Positions 26,237 to 34,002 of a stretch of 64,000 nt of DNA are shown here, in pieces. The stretch spans positions 62,001-126,000 of the forward strand of contig NZ_MVOI01000007.1 in the NCBI RefSeq assembly GCF_002283555.1, given 5' to 3'. The translations under genes were made by a program, and so were the position numbers. The notes below the pieces were generated by a model. The model was not told where the DNA came from. It saw only the letters and a list, made by a program, of their open reading frames with translations, and did no database searches. Numbering within the stretch: position 1 is the first letter of the stretch; every line of letters begins with the position of its first letter. Source of the DNA: Rubrivirga sp. SAORIC476 (GTDB lineage Bacteria > Bacteroidota > Rhodothermia > Rhodothermales > Rubricoccaceae).

Positions 26237-26294
26237 GGGGGTGGAGGCAGGGGGGCAGGAACGCCCCGGGGTACAGGGGCAAGGCGAAACGTAG

Positions 26295-27281
26295 CTACTC
26301 GACGGGCGTGGCCGAGAGCGCGAGGACGCGGACGGCGCCCTGGCCGTCGAGGCGGAGCCCGACCCGGCCGGGCGGGGCGGCGTCGGCGTGGGGGTGCGTG
26401 AGCTGCTCGCCGCCGAGGTAGCCCCGGAAGTGGGTGCCAACGGCGTAGGCTCGGATCTCGGCGGGGCCGTCGAGCGGCGCGGTCCCGCTGTCCATCGTGG
26501 TCTCGTCGCCGCTCTCGACGCGGCCCTGGCGGAGGGTCACGGCGCCAGAGGCCGTGCGGTCGAGGGCGAGGAAGTCGTAGGTCTGGCCGTCCTGGAGGTG
26601 GTGGACGAGAGAGGCGGTGCCGGTGAAGCCGGAGAGGTCGAGCGTGGCCCGAGCTTCGAGGTCGCCGAGGGTGTCCGGCAGGACGGCGAGCGTCGGCTGG
26701 CCGGGCGTGACGGTAAAGACGGAGCCCTCGGCGGGGGCGCCCGCGAGCACGTCGAGGCGGGCTGCGACCGAGGTGTCGGGCGGTGCGCTGGACGGATCCC
26801 TCGTGTCCATGCCGTCGTGGTCGCCAGAGGCCGCGGCGACGGCGACGCCGTACTCGTAGACGAGCCGCCCCCCGCGCTCGGCGGTCTGCTGGACGAGCAG
26901 GAGGCCCGCCAGCCCGAGGAGCGCGAGCGGGAGGTGGACGGCGAGGCTGACCTCGCGCTTCCAGTACAGCACGGCCACGCGCAGGGCGGCGTAGAGGCTG
27001 GCGAACCACACGAGGTAGAGCGCCCAGTCGGCGTGGGCGTTCAGCGTCGTGAGCGCCCGGACGGGGAGGTCGACCTCGTCGGAGGCGTCGCGCCCGGTGA
27101 AGAAGGCGGCGACCGTGCCCAGCGCGCCGAGGGCGTAGAGCCCGACGGCGGAGGTGCGGACCCAGGGGTGTCGGTCGCGGACGACGAGCGCGACGGCGTC
27201 GACGAGCGCTCCGACGAAGAGGAGCGCGATGGGGAAGTGGACGACGAGGGGGTGGACGTTGGGCGCCCAGTCGGGGAGCAT
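26295..27281 (-). CDS. DUF2231 membrane protein fused to an extracytoplasmic beta domain
   Basis: Encodes 328 residues. Residues 1-130 carry four membrane helices with the DUF2231 pattern (NVHPLVVHFPIALLFVGALVDA at the start and HADWALYLVWFASL near 72). Residues about 150-328 are a beta-rich domain reminiscent of concanavalin/DUF1080-type folds (VFTVTPGQPTLAVLPDTLGD, QTYDFLALDRTASGAVTLRQG, YLGGEQLTHPHADAAPPG). His and Met residues occur in the linker (ASGDHDGMDTRD). The architecture is uncommon. It begins 4 bp after a 35-codon frame and is in a copper-locus transcription unit. A role in sensing or handling copper in the periplasm is inferred only. Confidence 0.7.
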   Translation of the reverse strand: MLPDWAPNVHPLVVHFPIALLFVGALVDAVALVVRDRHPWVRTSAVGLYALGALGTVAAFFTGRDASDEVDLPVRALTTLNAHADWALYLVWFASLYAALRVAVLYWKREVSLAVHLPLALLGLAGLLLVQQTAERGGRLVYEYGVAVAAASGDHDGMDTRDPSSAPPDTSVAARLDVLAGAPAEGSVFTVTPGQPTLAVLPDTLGDLEARATLDLSGFTGTASLVHHLQDGQTYDFLALDRTASGAVTLRQGRVESGDETTMDSGTAPLDGPAEIRAYAVGTHFRGYLGGEQLTHPHADAAPPGRVGLRLDGQGAVRVLALSATPVE

Positions 27282-27285
27282 GGGG

Positions 27286-27393
27286 TCAGCGATGGAGGCC
27301 GAGGTGCCGGACCGAGGGTGGCGCGAGGGCGCGCCCGACGGCGACGGTGGCCGTGAGGAGCGCGGCGAACCAGAGGGCGACGAGGAGGGTCAT
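27286..27393 (-). CDS. Very small putative membrane protein
   Basis: A 35-codon frame, MTLLVALWFAALLTATVAV followed by GRALAPPSVRHLGLHR, would be one membrane helix with a basic tail. It lies directly before the DUF2231 gene with 4 bp between them, and the operator-like box is 62 bp upstream, the same spacing as for copA. There is no family recognition. The helix and spacing argue for a real leader gene, but it could be spurious. Confidence 0.4.
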   Translation of the reverse strand: MTLLVALWFAALLTATVAVGRALAPPSVRHLGLHR

Positions 27394-27454
27394 GGGATCA
27401 GAGTCTGCGGGATGAGGAAACGGCGGGGCGGCTGAGATGGGGCTTTGCGGGACC

Positions 27455-27472
27455 TGAAAAGGCGTTAAGGTG
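27455..27472. promoter_or_regulatory. Copper-locus operator-like box, copy 2
   Basis: The plus strand reads tgaaaaggcgttaaggtg, differing from the box at 25805 by one base and in the same orientation. It lies 62 bp before the small membrane-protein start on the minus strand, and 64 bp before the response-regulator start (27536) on the plus strand. A single site could therefore autoregulate the two-component pair and the leftward unit. Confidence 0.6.
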
Positions 27473-27535
27473 CCGGTCTCCGCTGTTATCCGTCGGTATC
27501 CCATGTCCCCTGACCTCCCCTTCCCCGGCGCGCCC

Positions 27536-28246
27536 ATGTGGATCCTGCTCATCGAAGACGAGGCCCGCCTGGCGGGCTCCATCCGCCGTGGGCTGGAGGA
27601 GGAGGGCTACCGCGTGGACGTGGCGAGCGACGCCGAGGCGGGCGAGGAGCGGGCGCTGGAGAACGCCTACGACGCCTTCGTGGTGGACTGGCGGCTACCG
27701 CGGGGCGACGGGAAGACGCTTGTCGAGCGCATCCGAGCCGCGGGCAAGGACCAGCCGGTCCTGATGCTGACGGCGCTCTCGGACGTCGAGCACCGCGTGG
27801 CCGGGCTCGACGCCGGAGCCGACGACTACCTCCCGAAGCCGTTCGCCTTCGAGGAGCTGGTGGCGCGCCTGCGAGCGCTGCTCCGCCGGCCGCCGCTCTC
27901 GGACCAGGAGCGGACGGTGACCGTGGGTCCGCTGACGCTGGACGGCGAGCGCCGGAAGGTGACGATGGTCGGCCCGAAGGGCGAGGCGGTCCTGAACCTC
28001 CGCCCGAAGGAGTACGCGATGCTGGAGGTGTTCATGCGGAGCGCCGACGCGGTTCTCTCGCGGACCGTCCTCGCCGAGCGCGTCTGGGGCGACGCGCTGT
28101 TCGTGACCGACAACGCGCTCGACGTGACGGTCAGCGGGCTCCGCCAGCGGCTCGCAGATGCCGAGAAAGCCTCGGGCGCCGAGGGCGCCCCGACCATCGA
28201 GACGATCCGCGGCGTGGGCTACCGGCTCGCGCCTGACGCGGAGTAG
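27536..28246 (+). CDS. OmpR-family response regulator of the copper locus
   Basis: Encodes 236 residues. The receiver domain begins at once (MWILLIEDEARLAGSIRRGL) and has the acidic pocket in IEDE, the phospho-acceptor Asp in DAFVVDWRLPRGDG (about residue 51), Thr/Ser and Lys switch residues (MLTALS and LPKPFAF). The C-terminal winged helix ends in VTVSGLRQRLAD and TIRGVGYRLAPD, typical of OmpR/CusR/CopR regulators. I chose the ATG at 27536 because it sits exactly at the domain start; an ATG at 27503 and a GTG at 27470 are alternatives. It is followed 23 bp later by the sensor kinase. The likely signal is periplasmic copper. Confidence 0.9.
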   Translation: MWILLIEDEARLAGSIRRGLEEEGYRVDVASDAEAGEERALENAYDAFVVDWRLPRGDGKTLVERIRAAGKDQPVLMLTALSDVEHRVAGLDAGADDYLPKPFAFEELVARLRALLRRPPLSDQERTVTVGPLTLDGERRKVTMVGPKGEAVLNLRPKEYAMLEVFMRSADAVLSRTVLAERVWGDALFVTDNALDVTVSGLRQRLADAEKASGAEGAPTIETIRGVGYRLAPDAE

Positions 28247-28269
28247 GCGCGGCGTCGCGTTCTTGGACC

Positions 28270-29706
28270 ATGGCCCGACTCTCCACGCTCCCGATCTCGG
28301 CCCGGCTCGCGCTGTGGTACGCGCTGACGTTGCTCCTGCTCTTGAGCGCGTTCGCCGTGTTCTGCTACGTCGGCTTCCACGCCGCAGCGCACCGGAGCTT
28401 CGACCGCCACCTCGATCATGAGATGGGCGTCGTCGCGCCGCTCGTACGTGTGGGACCGGACGGGGCCGACGCGGGCGCGCTGGAGCGGACGCCGGCGGCG
28501 GTCCGGCTGGACGGGCCGGACGGGACGTACGTCCGCCTCCTCTCGCCCGGGGGCGACGTGCTGTACCAGTCGCCGAACGTCGCGGGCCACCCCCCGCTCG
28601 GCGTGACGCTGCCCGAGGGGCGCGGGGCGCTCCGCCTCAGCCGGGAGTGGGACGGCGAGCCCGCGCGGTCGCTCGTCCAGCCCGTCGTTTCCGACGGGGG
28701 TCTGGCGGGCTACGTCGAGGTGACGGGGTTCGAGTGGAGCCGCCACGCCGAACTCGACGAGTTGGGCCGGATGCTCGTCCTGGGCGTGGCATTGAGCGTG
28801 CTGTTCGCGCTAGGGGCCGGGTGGTGGCTCGCGCGCCGGTCGCTCCGGCCGGTCGCCGTGCTGACGGAGGCTGCGGGGCGGATGGCGGCCGACGGGGGGC
28901 GGCTGGGCGGACGGCTACCGTCGGACTTCGAGACGCGAGACGAGCTGACGGACCTGGCGGAGACGTTCAACGGGCTGCTGGGGCGGCTGGAGGCCTCGGT
29001 CGAGCGCGAGCGGCGGTTCACGTCGAACGCGGCGCACGAGCTGCTCACGCCGCTCGCGACGCTCCGGAGCGAGGCCGAGGTCGCGCTCCGGCGCGAGCGC
29101 GAGCCGGAGGCGTACCGCGAGACACTGGGGCGCGTGGTGGAGGACGTGGCCGAGATGACGGGGACGGTCCAGGGCCTCTTGCAGCTCGCGCGGGCGGAGT
29201 CGCTCGCGCGGCCCTCCGACGCGCGGCTCGACTTCGGCGAGCTGGTGACGCAGCGGGTAGAGCGGGTACGGGCGGAGGCCACCTCGCGGGGGATCACCCT
29301 CGCGGCGGACGTGGAGGCGGGCGTCCGGCTGGCGGCCGAGGCGGCGCCCTTGGCGGAGGTCGTGGACAACCTCATGGGCAACGCCGTGAAGTACACGCCG
29401 GAGGGCGGGCACGTTGCGGTCACGCTCGGGCACGGCGCGGACGGTGGGACGTGTAGCGGGACGGCGCGGTTGGAGGTGCGGGACACTGGGCCTGGGTTCG
29501 ACGAGGCCACGTGCGAGCGGCTGTTCGACCGGTTCTTCCGGGCCGACACGCCCGAGGTCCAGGCCGAGCCGGGGAGCGGGCTCGGGCTCGCCATCGTCAA
29601 GGCCATCGTCGAGGGGTACGGCGGCTCCGTCGGGTGCGCCAGCCCCGGTCCGGGTCGTGGGGCGACGTTCTGGGCGGAGCTGCCGTGCCTCGGAGATCAC
29701 AGATAA
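28270..29706 (+). CDS. Sensor histidine kinase of the copper locus
   Basis: Encodes 478 residues. Membrane helix 1 (LALWYALTLLLLLSAFAVF) and helix 2 (LVLGVALSVLFALGAGWWL, about residues 170-190) flank a periplasmic sensor of about 135 residues. A HAMP domain follows (RSLRPVAVLTEAAGRMAA). The dimerisation domain has the phospho-His in NAAHELLTPLATLRSEAE, with Leu in place of the usual Arg in HELRTPL. ATP-binding boxes are NLMGNAVKYTPEGG (N), VRDTGPGFDEA (G1) and GSGLGLAIVKAIVEGYGG (G2). The layout is that of CusS/CopS-type kinases. It is co-transcribed with the response regulator. Confidence 0.92.
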   Translation: MARLSTLPISARLALWYALTLLLLLSAFAVFCYVGFHAAAHRSFDRHLDHEMGVVAPLVRVGPDGADAGALERTPAAVRLDGPDGTYVRLLSPGGDVLYQSPNVAGHPPLGVTLPEGRGALRLSREWDGEPARSLVQPVVSDGGLAGYVEVTGFEWSRHAELDELGRMLVLGVALSVLFALGAGWWLARRSLRPVAVLTEAAGRMAADGGRLGGRLPSDFETRDELTDLAETFNGLLGRLEASVERERRFTSNAAHELLTPLATLRSEAEVALRREREPEAYRETLGRVVEDVAEMTGTVQGLLQLARAESLARPSDARLDFGELVTQRVERVRAEATSRGITLAADVEAGVRLAAEAAPLAEVVDNLMGNAVKYTPEGGHVAVTLGHGADGGTCSGTARLEVRDTGPGFDEATCERLFDRFFRADTPEVQAEPGSGLGLAIVKAIVEGYGGSVGCASPGPGRGATFWAELPCLGDHR

Positions 29707-29748
29707 CCAAGGGGAGGTGGCCGCCCGTCCCCGTCCGGCGCTGACCTC

Positions 29749-30783
29749 TCACCCCACCGATACTCGGACGGGCGCGAGGACGCCGATGGCGTCTGCGACG
29801 CTCTCGGCGGTGGCCTCCACGCGCGCCCTGCCGCCGCCGGACGATGTTTCCGACACCCGGTCCACGACGAGCAGCCGCGTGCGTACAGAGGTCCCGCACG
29901 GGCGGTAGACGGCCCCGGCGACCTCGACGTCGGCCCGGAGCCGGAACGGGTCGGCGTCGACGGCCCGGAAGAACGCCCGGTGGGTCGCCTTTCCGCGTTG
30001 AACGGCAGCGCTGAGGACGGCGACGAGGCGCCCGCCCGCGTCGAGCCGACGGAGGGCCTGGAGCACGTGGTCGGTCCCGACCGTCGGGACGCGGCGTCGG
30101 CCGAGCCGCCCGGCCGTCTGGGAGAAGGGCGGGTTCATGAGCACGACGTCGGCTCGGACGTCCGGGGGAAGGATGGCGTCGAGGTGGTCGGCGTTCTCGC
30201 GCGTGAGGGCCCGGGCCGGGTCCTGCCCGGACTCGCGGAGCAACGCCGCCAGCAGGTCCGCCCGGCGGTCCGAGAGCTCGTTGGCGTGGAGGGCCGCGCC
30301 AGAGGCCAGGGCGAACGTGCAGAGCGCGCCGGTCCCGGCCGAGGGCTCCAGCACATGGTGCCCTGCGCGCGAATCCGCGCGCACCCCCACCCCGCTCACC
30401 CAGGCGCAGAGCCCCGCGTAGGCGGCGGGCGTCGAGAACTGCTGGTAGTCGTTCTGCTCCGCCGTGCGGCGCGTCTGGCTGGGCAGGAGCGTTGAGAGCC
30501 GCTCGACCTCGGCGAGCGCGTCGCAGGCGCCAGAGGCCTCTGGCGGGAGCCGCCCGACGGTACGGAGCAGGTGGAGGTGGAGGCCGAGCTCGGCGGCGTC
30601 GTAGGCGTCGCGGGGCGTGAAGGCGCCCTCGGCGAGCGCGCCGCCGTAGGCGTCGGAGGCCAGCGCGAACAGGTCGCCAGAGGCCAACGGCTCCGAGTCC
30701 TGGACGCGGTCCTGGACCTCGCGGGCCAGGCGGACGGCCGCGCGGGTCGTGCCCGTTGTGTGGGTGGAGGGTCGGGTGGTCAT
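29749..30783 (-). CDS. N6-adenine DNA methyltransferase-like protein
   Basis: Encodes 344 residues. The methylase domain shows QQFSTPAAYAGLCAWVSG, HVLEPSAGTGALCTFALASG (SAM motif I) and VVLMNPPFSQTAGRLGRRR, where N-P-P-F is the catalytic motif of N6-adenine methylases. The Q-Q-F-S-T-P preamble is typical of the methylases associated with strawberry-notch-type helicases in mobile elements, but no helicase is adjacent. The first 120 residues are helical and unassigned. It is divergent from the LexA-like gene and sits at the left edge of the conjugative module, where a methylase could protect transferred DNA from restriction (inference). Confidence 0.8.
   Translation of the reverse strand: MTTRPSTHTTGTTRAAVRLAREVQDRVQDSEPLASGDLFALASDAYGGALAEGAFTPRDAYDAAELGLHLHLLRTVGRLPPEASGACDALAEVERLSTLLPSQTRRTAEQNDYQQFSTPAAYAGLCAWVSGVGVRADSRAGHHVLEPSAGTGALCTFALASGAALHANELSDRRADLLAALLRESGQDPARALTRENADHLDAILPPDVRADVVLMNPPFSQTAGRLGRRRVPTVGTDHVLQALRRLDAGGRLVAVLSAAVQRGKATHRAFFRAVDADPFRLRADVEVAGAVYRPCGTSVRTRLLVVDRVSETSSGGGRARVEATAESVADAIGVLAPVRVSVG
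30528..30545. repeat. 18-bp palindrome made of two opposed copies of the over-represented 10-mer
   Basis: cgccagaggcctctggcg is a perfect palindrome formed by CGCCAGAGGC (30528-30537) and its reverse complement (30536-30545), sharing two bases. It lies inside the adenine methylase gene. Eighteen other exact copies of the 10-mer were found in the window (see findings). Confidence 0.8.
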
Positions 30784-30965
30784 GGGCTTGGGAGTCCGGT
30801 TGGGGTGCCGACTGTGCGTCACCGGGGGTCGCGCGGTCGGCACCCCTGGCGGAGCAGGGAGCCGGAACCGCCCCCGTCTTGCACCTGCCCTCTCCCCATC
30901 TGTTTGTCCTGGACTTACAGCGCCGCCGACGTACCACGGACCGACCCGAATCGCCGAATTTGTAT

Positions 30966-30994
30966 CCTGTGGGACCCGAGTTATCACCCAGAGG
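30966..30994 (+). promoter_or_regulatory. Imperfect inverted repeat upstream of the LexA-like gene
   Basis: cctgtggg at 30966-30973 and cccagagg at 30987-30994 form an 8-bp inverted repeat with one mismatch in an A+T-richer patch, 38 bp before the GTG start of the LexA-like gene. LexA-family repressors usually bind such dyads at their own promoters. The rest of the 30784-31031 gap holds the divergent promoters and no gene. Confidence 0.3.
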
Positions 30995-31031
30995 TGTAAA
31001 CTGACGACAGCCCCGTCACACGCGACCGCCC

Positions 31032-31661
31032 GTGCTCTACCCCCGCCAAGCCCAGCTCCTCGGCCTCATCCGAGACGCCGTCCGCCGCGGTGGCGGGGCG
31101 CCGAACGGACGCGAGCTCGCGCGGCGGATGGGGCTCAAGGGCGTCTCGGCCGTCTACGCCCACCTCCGCAAGCTCGAGGCCGCCGGGCTCGTCCGGCTCA
31201 CGTCGGGCGGCCGGGGCGTCCCGCTCGAGATCGAGCTGACCGAGGAGGGCGAGCGGCACGGCCGCGCGCGCCCCTGGCCCCGCCTCGGCACGATCCCCGC
31301 CGGCCCCATCACCGACGTGTCCCAGCAGGCCGACGAGTTCGTCGCCACGCTCCCCGACCTTGTCCCCCAGATGCGGCCGGGCGACTACCTCCTCGACGTC
31401 GAGGGGTACTCGATGCAGGGGGCCGGCATCGTCCCCGGCATGACGCTCGTGATGCGGCCCGACGTCACGCCGACCGAGACCGACGTGTGCTCGGTCTACG
31501 TCGAGGGCGAGGGGAACACGCTCAAGCACGTCGTCTGCGACGGGTCGTACGTCCGGCTCGTGGCCGCCAACCCCGAGTTCGCCGAGCAGCGCGTGCCCGC
31601 CCGCGCGGTCCGCGTCCAGGGCGTCGCCATCGCCGCGTTCTCCGTCCACTCGTTCCGCTAG
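31032..31661 (+). CDS. LexA-like self-cleaving repressor
   Basis: Encodes 209 residues. Residues 1-58 form a winged helix-turn-helix (ARRMGLKGVSAVYAHLRKLEAAGLV) in place of canonical LexA residues. The C-terminal S24 domain has the cleavage site Ala90-Gly91 (TIPAGPI), the catalytic Ser127 (GYSMQGAGI) and Lys165 (NTLKHVVC). All elements for RecA-stimulated autocleavage are therefore present. It starts with GTG at 31032; no other start fits. As in SXT-type elements, such a repressor could couple DNA damage to induction of the neighbouring element genes (inference). It is followed by the ECF sigma factor 55 bp later. Confidence 0.88.
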   Translation: MLYPRQAQLLGLIRDAVRRGGGAPNGRELARRMGLKGVSAVYAHLRKLEAAGLVRLTSGGRGVPLEIELTEEGERHGRARPWPRLGTIPAGPITDVSQQADEFVATLPDLVPQMRPGDYLLDVEGYSMQGAGIVPGMTLVMRPDVTPTETDVCSVYVEGEGNTLKHVVCDGSYVRLVAANPEFAEQRVPARAVRVQGVAIAAFSVHSFR

Positions 31662-31716
31662 CTGCCCTGACCGGCCGCGCTGGCGGTTTCCGTCCACCGT
31701 CCCCCACCACCCCTCG

Positions 31717-32346
31717 ATGATCGCCACGTCCCCCCTCCCCGTCCGTTCCCGGACGCTCCGCACCGAGGCCGACGCCCAGCGCGCCGTCTACGCCGACCTC
31801 CGCATGATCGCCCGGAGGCTCCGCTCGCGCGAGAGCCCGGGGATGACGCTCGCCACGACGGGCCTCGTCCACGAGGCGTACCTCGCGCTCCAGCGCGGGT
31901 CGGCCCGCGAGGCCAGCGACATCGCCCGGGGCGCGGGCGTCCCCCTCGGGCTCTACGCCCGGGCCATGCGGAACGTGCTGGTGAGCGCGGCCCGGAAGCG
32001 GGGCGCCGACAAGCGCGGGGGCGGGGTCCGGGCTCTCCAGCTCCACGACCACGACGTCCGCGCCGGTGCGGACCCGACCGGCGTCGAGGGGTGGGCGCAC
32101 CTCGCCGTCGACCTCGACCGGGCGATGGACCGGCTCCAGCGCGCCGGGGAGCGGCTCCACCGCGTCGTCGAGCTCAAGTTCTTCGCCGGGCTCGAGATCA
32201 CCGAGATCGCGGCGGTCACGGGCACGAGCCCGGCGACCGTCAAGCGCGACTGGGAGAAGGCCCGCGCGCTGCTCTACGCCTACGTCGCGGAGGGGGAGCC
32301 GTCCGAGCCGGTGCAGCCAGAGAGCGTCCGCTCCCAAGCGCCATGA
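31717..32346 (+). CDS. ECF sigma factor of the ECF_SF (TIGR02999-like) group
   Basis: Encodes 209 residues. Region 2 runs around VYADLRMIARRLRSRESPGMTLATTGLVHEAYLAL, with the R-R-x-R and L-V-H-E-A-Y-L signature of the ECF_SF group, and region 4 is HRVVELKFFAGLEITEIAAVTGTSPATVKRDWEKARALL. Members of this group are usually encoded beside a serine/threonine kinase, and phosphorylation rather than a membrane anti-sigma factor is the proposed switch. Here the stop overlaps the kinase start (ATGA). The pair lies between a LexA-like repressor and the partition genes and may control element transcription. Confidence 0.88.
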   Translation: MIATSPLPVRSRTLRTEADAQRAVYADLRMIARRLRSRESPGMTLATTGLVHEAYLALQRGSAREASDIARGAGVPLGLYARAMRNVLVSAARKRGADKRGGGVRALQLHDHDVRAGADPTGVEGWAHLAVDLDRAMDRLQRAGERLHRVVELKFFAGLEITEIAAVTGTSPATVKRDWEKARALLYAYVAEGEPSEPVQPESVRSQAP

Positions 32347-33575
32347 GCCCGCTCCCCGCCTCCAGCCCGGACGGTGGGGAGGCCACCGGCGGGCACCCGA
32401 CGAACGGCGCGACGCACCCCCCAGGCGCCGCTCTGCGCGCGCGACTGCGGGAAGCCCAGAGGGGGGACCCGGCGTTCGCGGCGGTCCGCGCCGACGGGGT
32501 CCTCCTCGACCTCCTGCTCGACGCCGGGCCATCGGGTCGCGCCCACGTCGTCGCTCTCGTCCGCGAGCACGCGTCGGAGTACGCCGAACGGGCCGAGACG
32601 CTGGCCCTCGCCGTCGGGGCCGCGCCAGAGGCCGGCTTCCTCACGCGCCCCGCCGCCGAGACGTTCGCGGCGCACGTCGCCGACCCCGCCCTCGCACCAG
32701 GGGATACCATCGGGGAGTACCGGGTGGTCCATGAGATCGGGCGCGGGGGGATGGGCGTCGTCTACCTCGCCGAGCGCCCCGACGTGGGGCTCCGCGCCGC
32801 GCTCAAGGTGCTCGCCGGCCCCGTCGCGAGCGACGACGCCCCCGACCCCGACTTCGCGCGGTTCTGTGAGGAGCGGAGGCACCTCGCGCGCTTCGCCCAC
32901 CCGGGCGTGGCCCGGCTCTACGACGCCGGCCGCACCGACGACGGGCGGCCGTTCTTCGCGATGGAGCACGTCGAGGGCGAGCCGGTCACGGCCTACGCCG
33001 ACCGCCGTCGCCTCGGGCTCCGCGATCGGGCCGAGCTGTTCCTCCAGCTCTGCGACGCCGTCCGACACGTCCACGGGCGGGGGGTCGTCCACGGCGACGT
33101 GAAGCCCGACAACGTGCTCGTGGCCGACGACGACGACGGACGCCCCGTCGCGAAGCTGCTCGACTTCGGGGTGGCGGCGCGATGGCGGGGTGGCCGAGAC
33201 GCGCCGGCCCCTCCCCTGCCCCACCGGCCGTTCACCTACGCCTACACCGCCCCGGAGCTCGTGGCCGGGGGCGCTCCTACGCCCACGTCCGACGTGTACG
33301 CGCTCGGCGTCGTGCTCCGCGACCTTCTCGCCGGTGCTCTCGCGTCGCGGGACGGACTCCGTTCGCGGCTCGAAGCGCTCGCCCGGCGGGCTGCGAGCCC
33401 CGACGTCGGGCGGCGACCGGCGACGGCCGTGGACCTCCTGGCCGAGGTCCGCGCCGCACTCCGCGTCGAGACGCCGCGCCGGGCGGAGGCCCTCGCCCGT
33501 CCGACCCTGTTCGCGCTCGTGGCCGCGTCGGCGCTCGCTGCGGCCGTGGTCGCCCGCGCGGTGGGCCGGAGCTAG
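32343..33575 (+). CDS. Hanks-type serine/threonine protein kinase with C-terminal membrane helix
   Basis: Encodes 410 residues. Kinase landmarks are the Gly loop GRGGMG (133-138), Lys155 in AALKVL, the catalytic loop HGDVKPDN (250-257) and DFG (274-276). The Arg of the usual H-R-D is replaced by Gly251, as in many kinases of this ECF-linked type. Residues 1-120 are a helical N-terminal region, probably sigma-interacting. One membrane helix near the C-terminus (LFALVAASALAAAVVARAV, about 388-406) leaves almost nothing outside, unlike PknB-type receptors. Its ATG overlaps the sigma-factor stop. It most likely phosphorylates that sigma factor (family inference). Confidence 0.88.
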   Translation: MSPLPASSPDGGEATGGHPTNGATHPPGAALRARLREAQRGDPAFAAVRADGVLLDLLLDAGPSGRAHVVALVREHASEYAERAETLALAVGAAPEAGFLTRPAAETFAAHVADPALAPGDTIGEYRVVHEIGRGGMGVVYLAERPDVGLRAALKVLAGPVASDDAPDPDFARFCEERRHLARFAHPGVARLYDAGRTDDGRPFFAMEHVEGEPVTAYADRRRLGLRDRAELFLQLCDAVRHVHGRGVVHGDVKPDNVLVADDDDGRPVAKLLDFGVAARWRGGRDAPAPPLPHRPFTYAYTAPELVAGGAPTPTSDVYALGVVLRDLLAGALASRDGLRSRLEALARRAASPDVGRRPATAVDLLAEVRAALRVETPRRAEALARPTLFALVAASALAAAVVARAVGRS

Positions 33576-33997
33576 CGACCGCGGCGGTTCCCGAAGTGGC
33601 GGGCCTCGAGGGCGAACCCCCCTCCCCTGCTCCGCTCGGCCTCCTCGATGTGGCGCTGGAGCGCCTCCTGGACGAAGTCGTTCTGGCTCGCGCCGCCCTC
33701 CTCGGCCGCCGCGCGGACCTTCGCGCGCATCCACGCCGGGACGTTCCAGTTGCCCTGGACCGTCCGCTCGTAGGCGTCGTCGCCGGGGGCGGGCGCCTCG
33801 GGGCGCTGGACCGGCTTGGCCGGGCCGACGCCCGGGGCCTTCGCGGTGCGTTTCCGCTTGGCCTTGGGCTCCGGGCTCTCCGTCTCGGCGGACGGCGCCT
33901 CTACGGGCGGGGTGGCCGCGCCGAAGGCGCCATCGAAGGCGGTCCCCTCGGTCGTGGCCGGGCCGATGTTGAGGCGGGGTTTGCGGGACTTCGCCAT
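33572..33997 (-). CDS. Ribbon-helix-helix DNA-binding protein, candidate ParB/omega-type partition protein
   Basis: Encodes 141 residues. Residues 1-75 are disordered and Lys/Arg/Pro-rich. Residues about 82-125 fit a ribbon-helix-helix fold: strand ERTVQGNWNVP, helix AWMRAKVRAAAEEGG, turn, helix SQNDFVQEALQRHIEEAE. ParG and omega proteins have the same plan, with a flexible N-terminal tail that stimulates ParA and an RHH that binds short tandem repeats. It is directly downstream of parA in the same orientation. Four CTAG heptads lie 5 bp before its start codon. Identification as partition protein is inference from fold, neighbour and repeats. Confidence 0.7.
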   Translation of the reverse strand: MAKSRKPRLNIGPATTEGTAFDGAFGAATPPVEAPSAETESPEPKAKRKRTAKAPGVGPAKPVQRPEAPAPGDDAYERTVQGNWNVPAWMRAKVRAAAEEGGASQNDFVQEALQRHIEEAERSRGGGFALEARHFGNRRGR

Positions 33998-34002
33998 GGG
34001 TA

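Noticed and set aside
29707-29748. Left attachment site of an integrative element
   Set aside because: No tRNA gene, no direct repeat shared with the 50.0-50.2 kb region and no integrase are visible, so a boundary cannot be assigned.
32343-33575. Kinase called inactive because HRD is replaced by HGD
   Set aside because: The catalytic Asp, the N, the Lys and DFG are all present; non-RD variants of bacterial kinases with HGD are common, so activity is expected.
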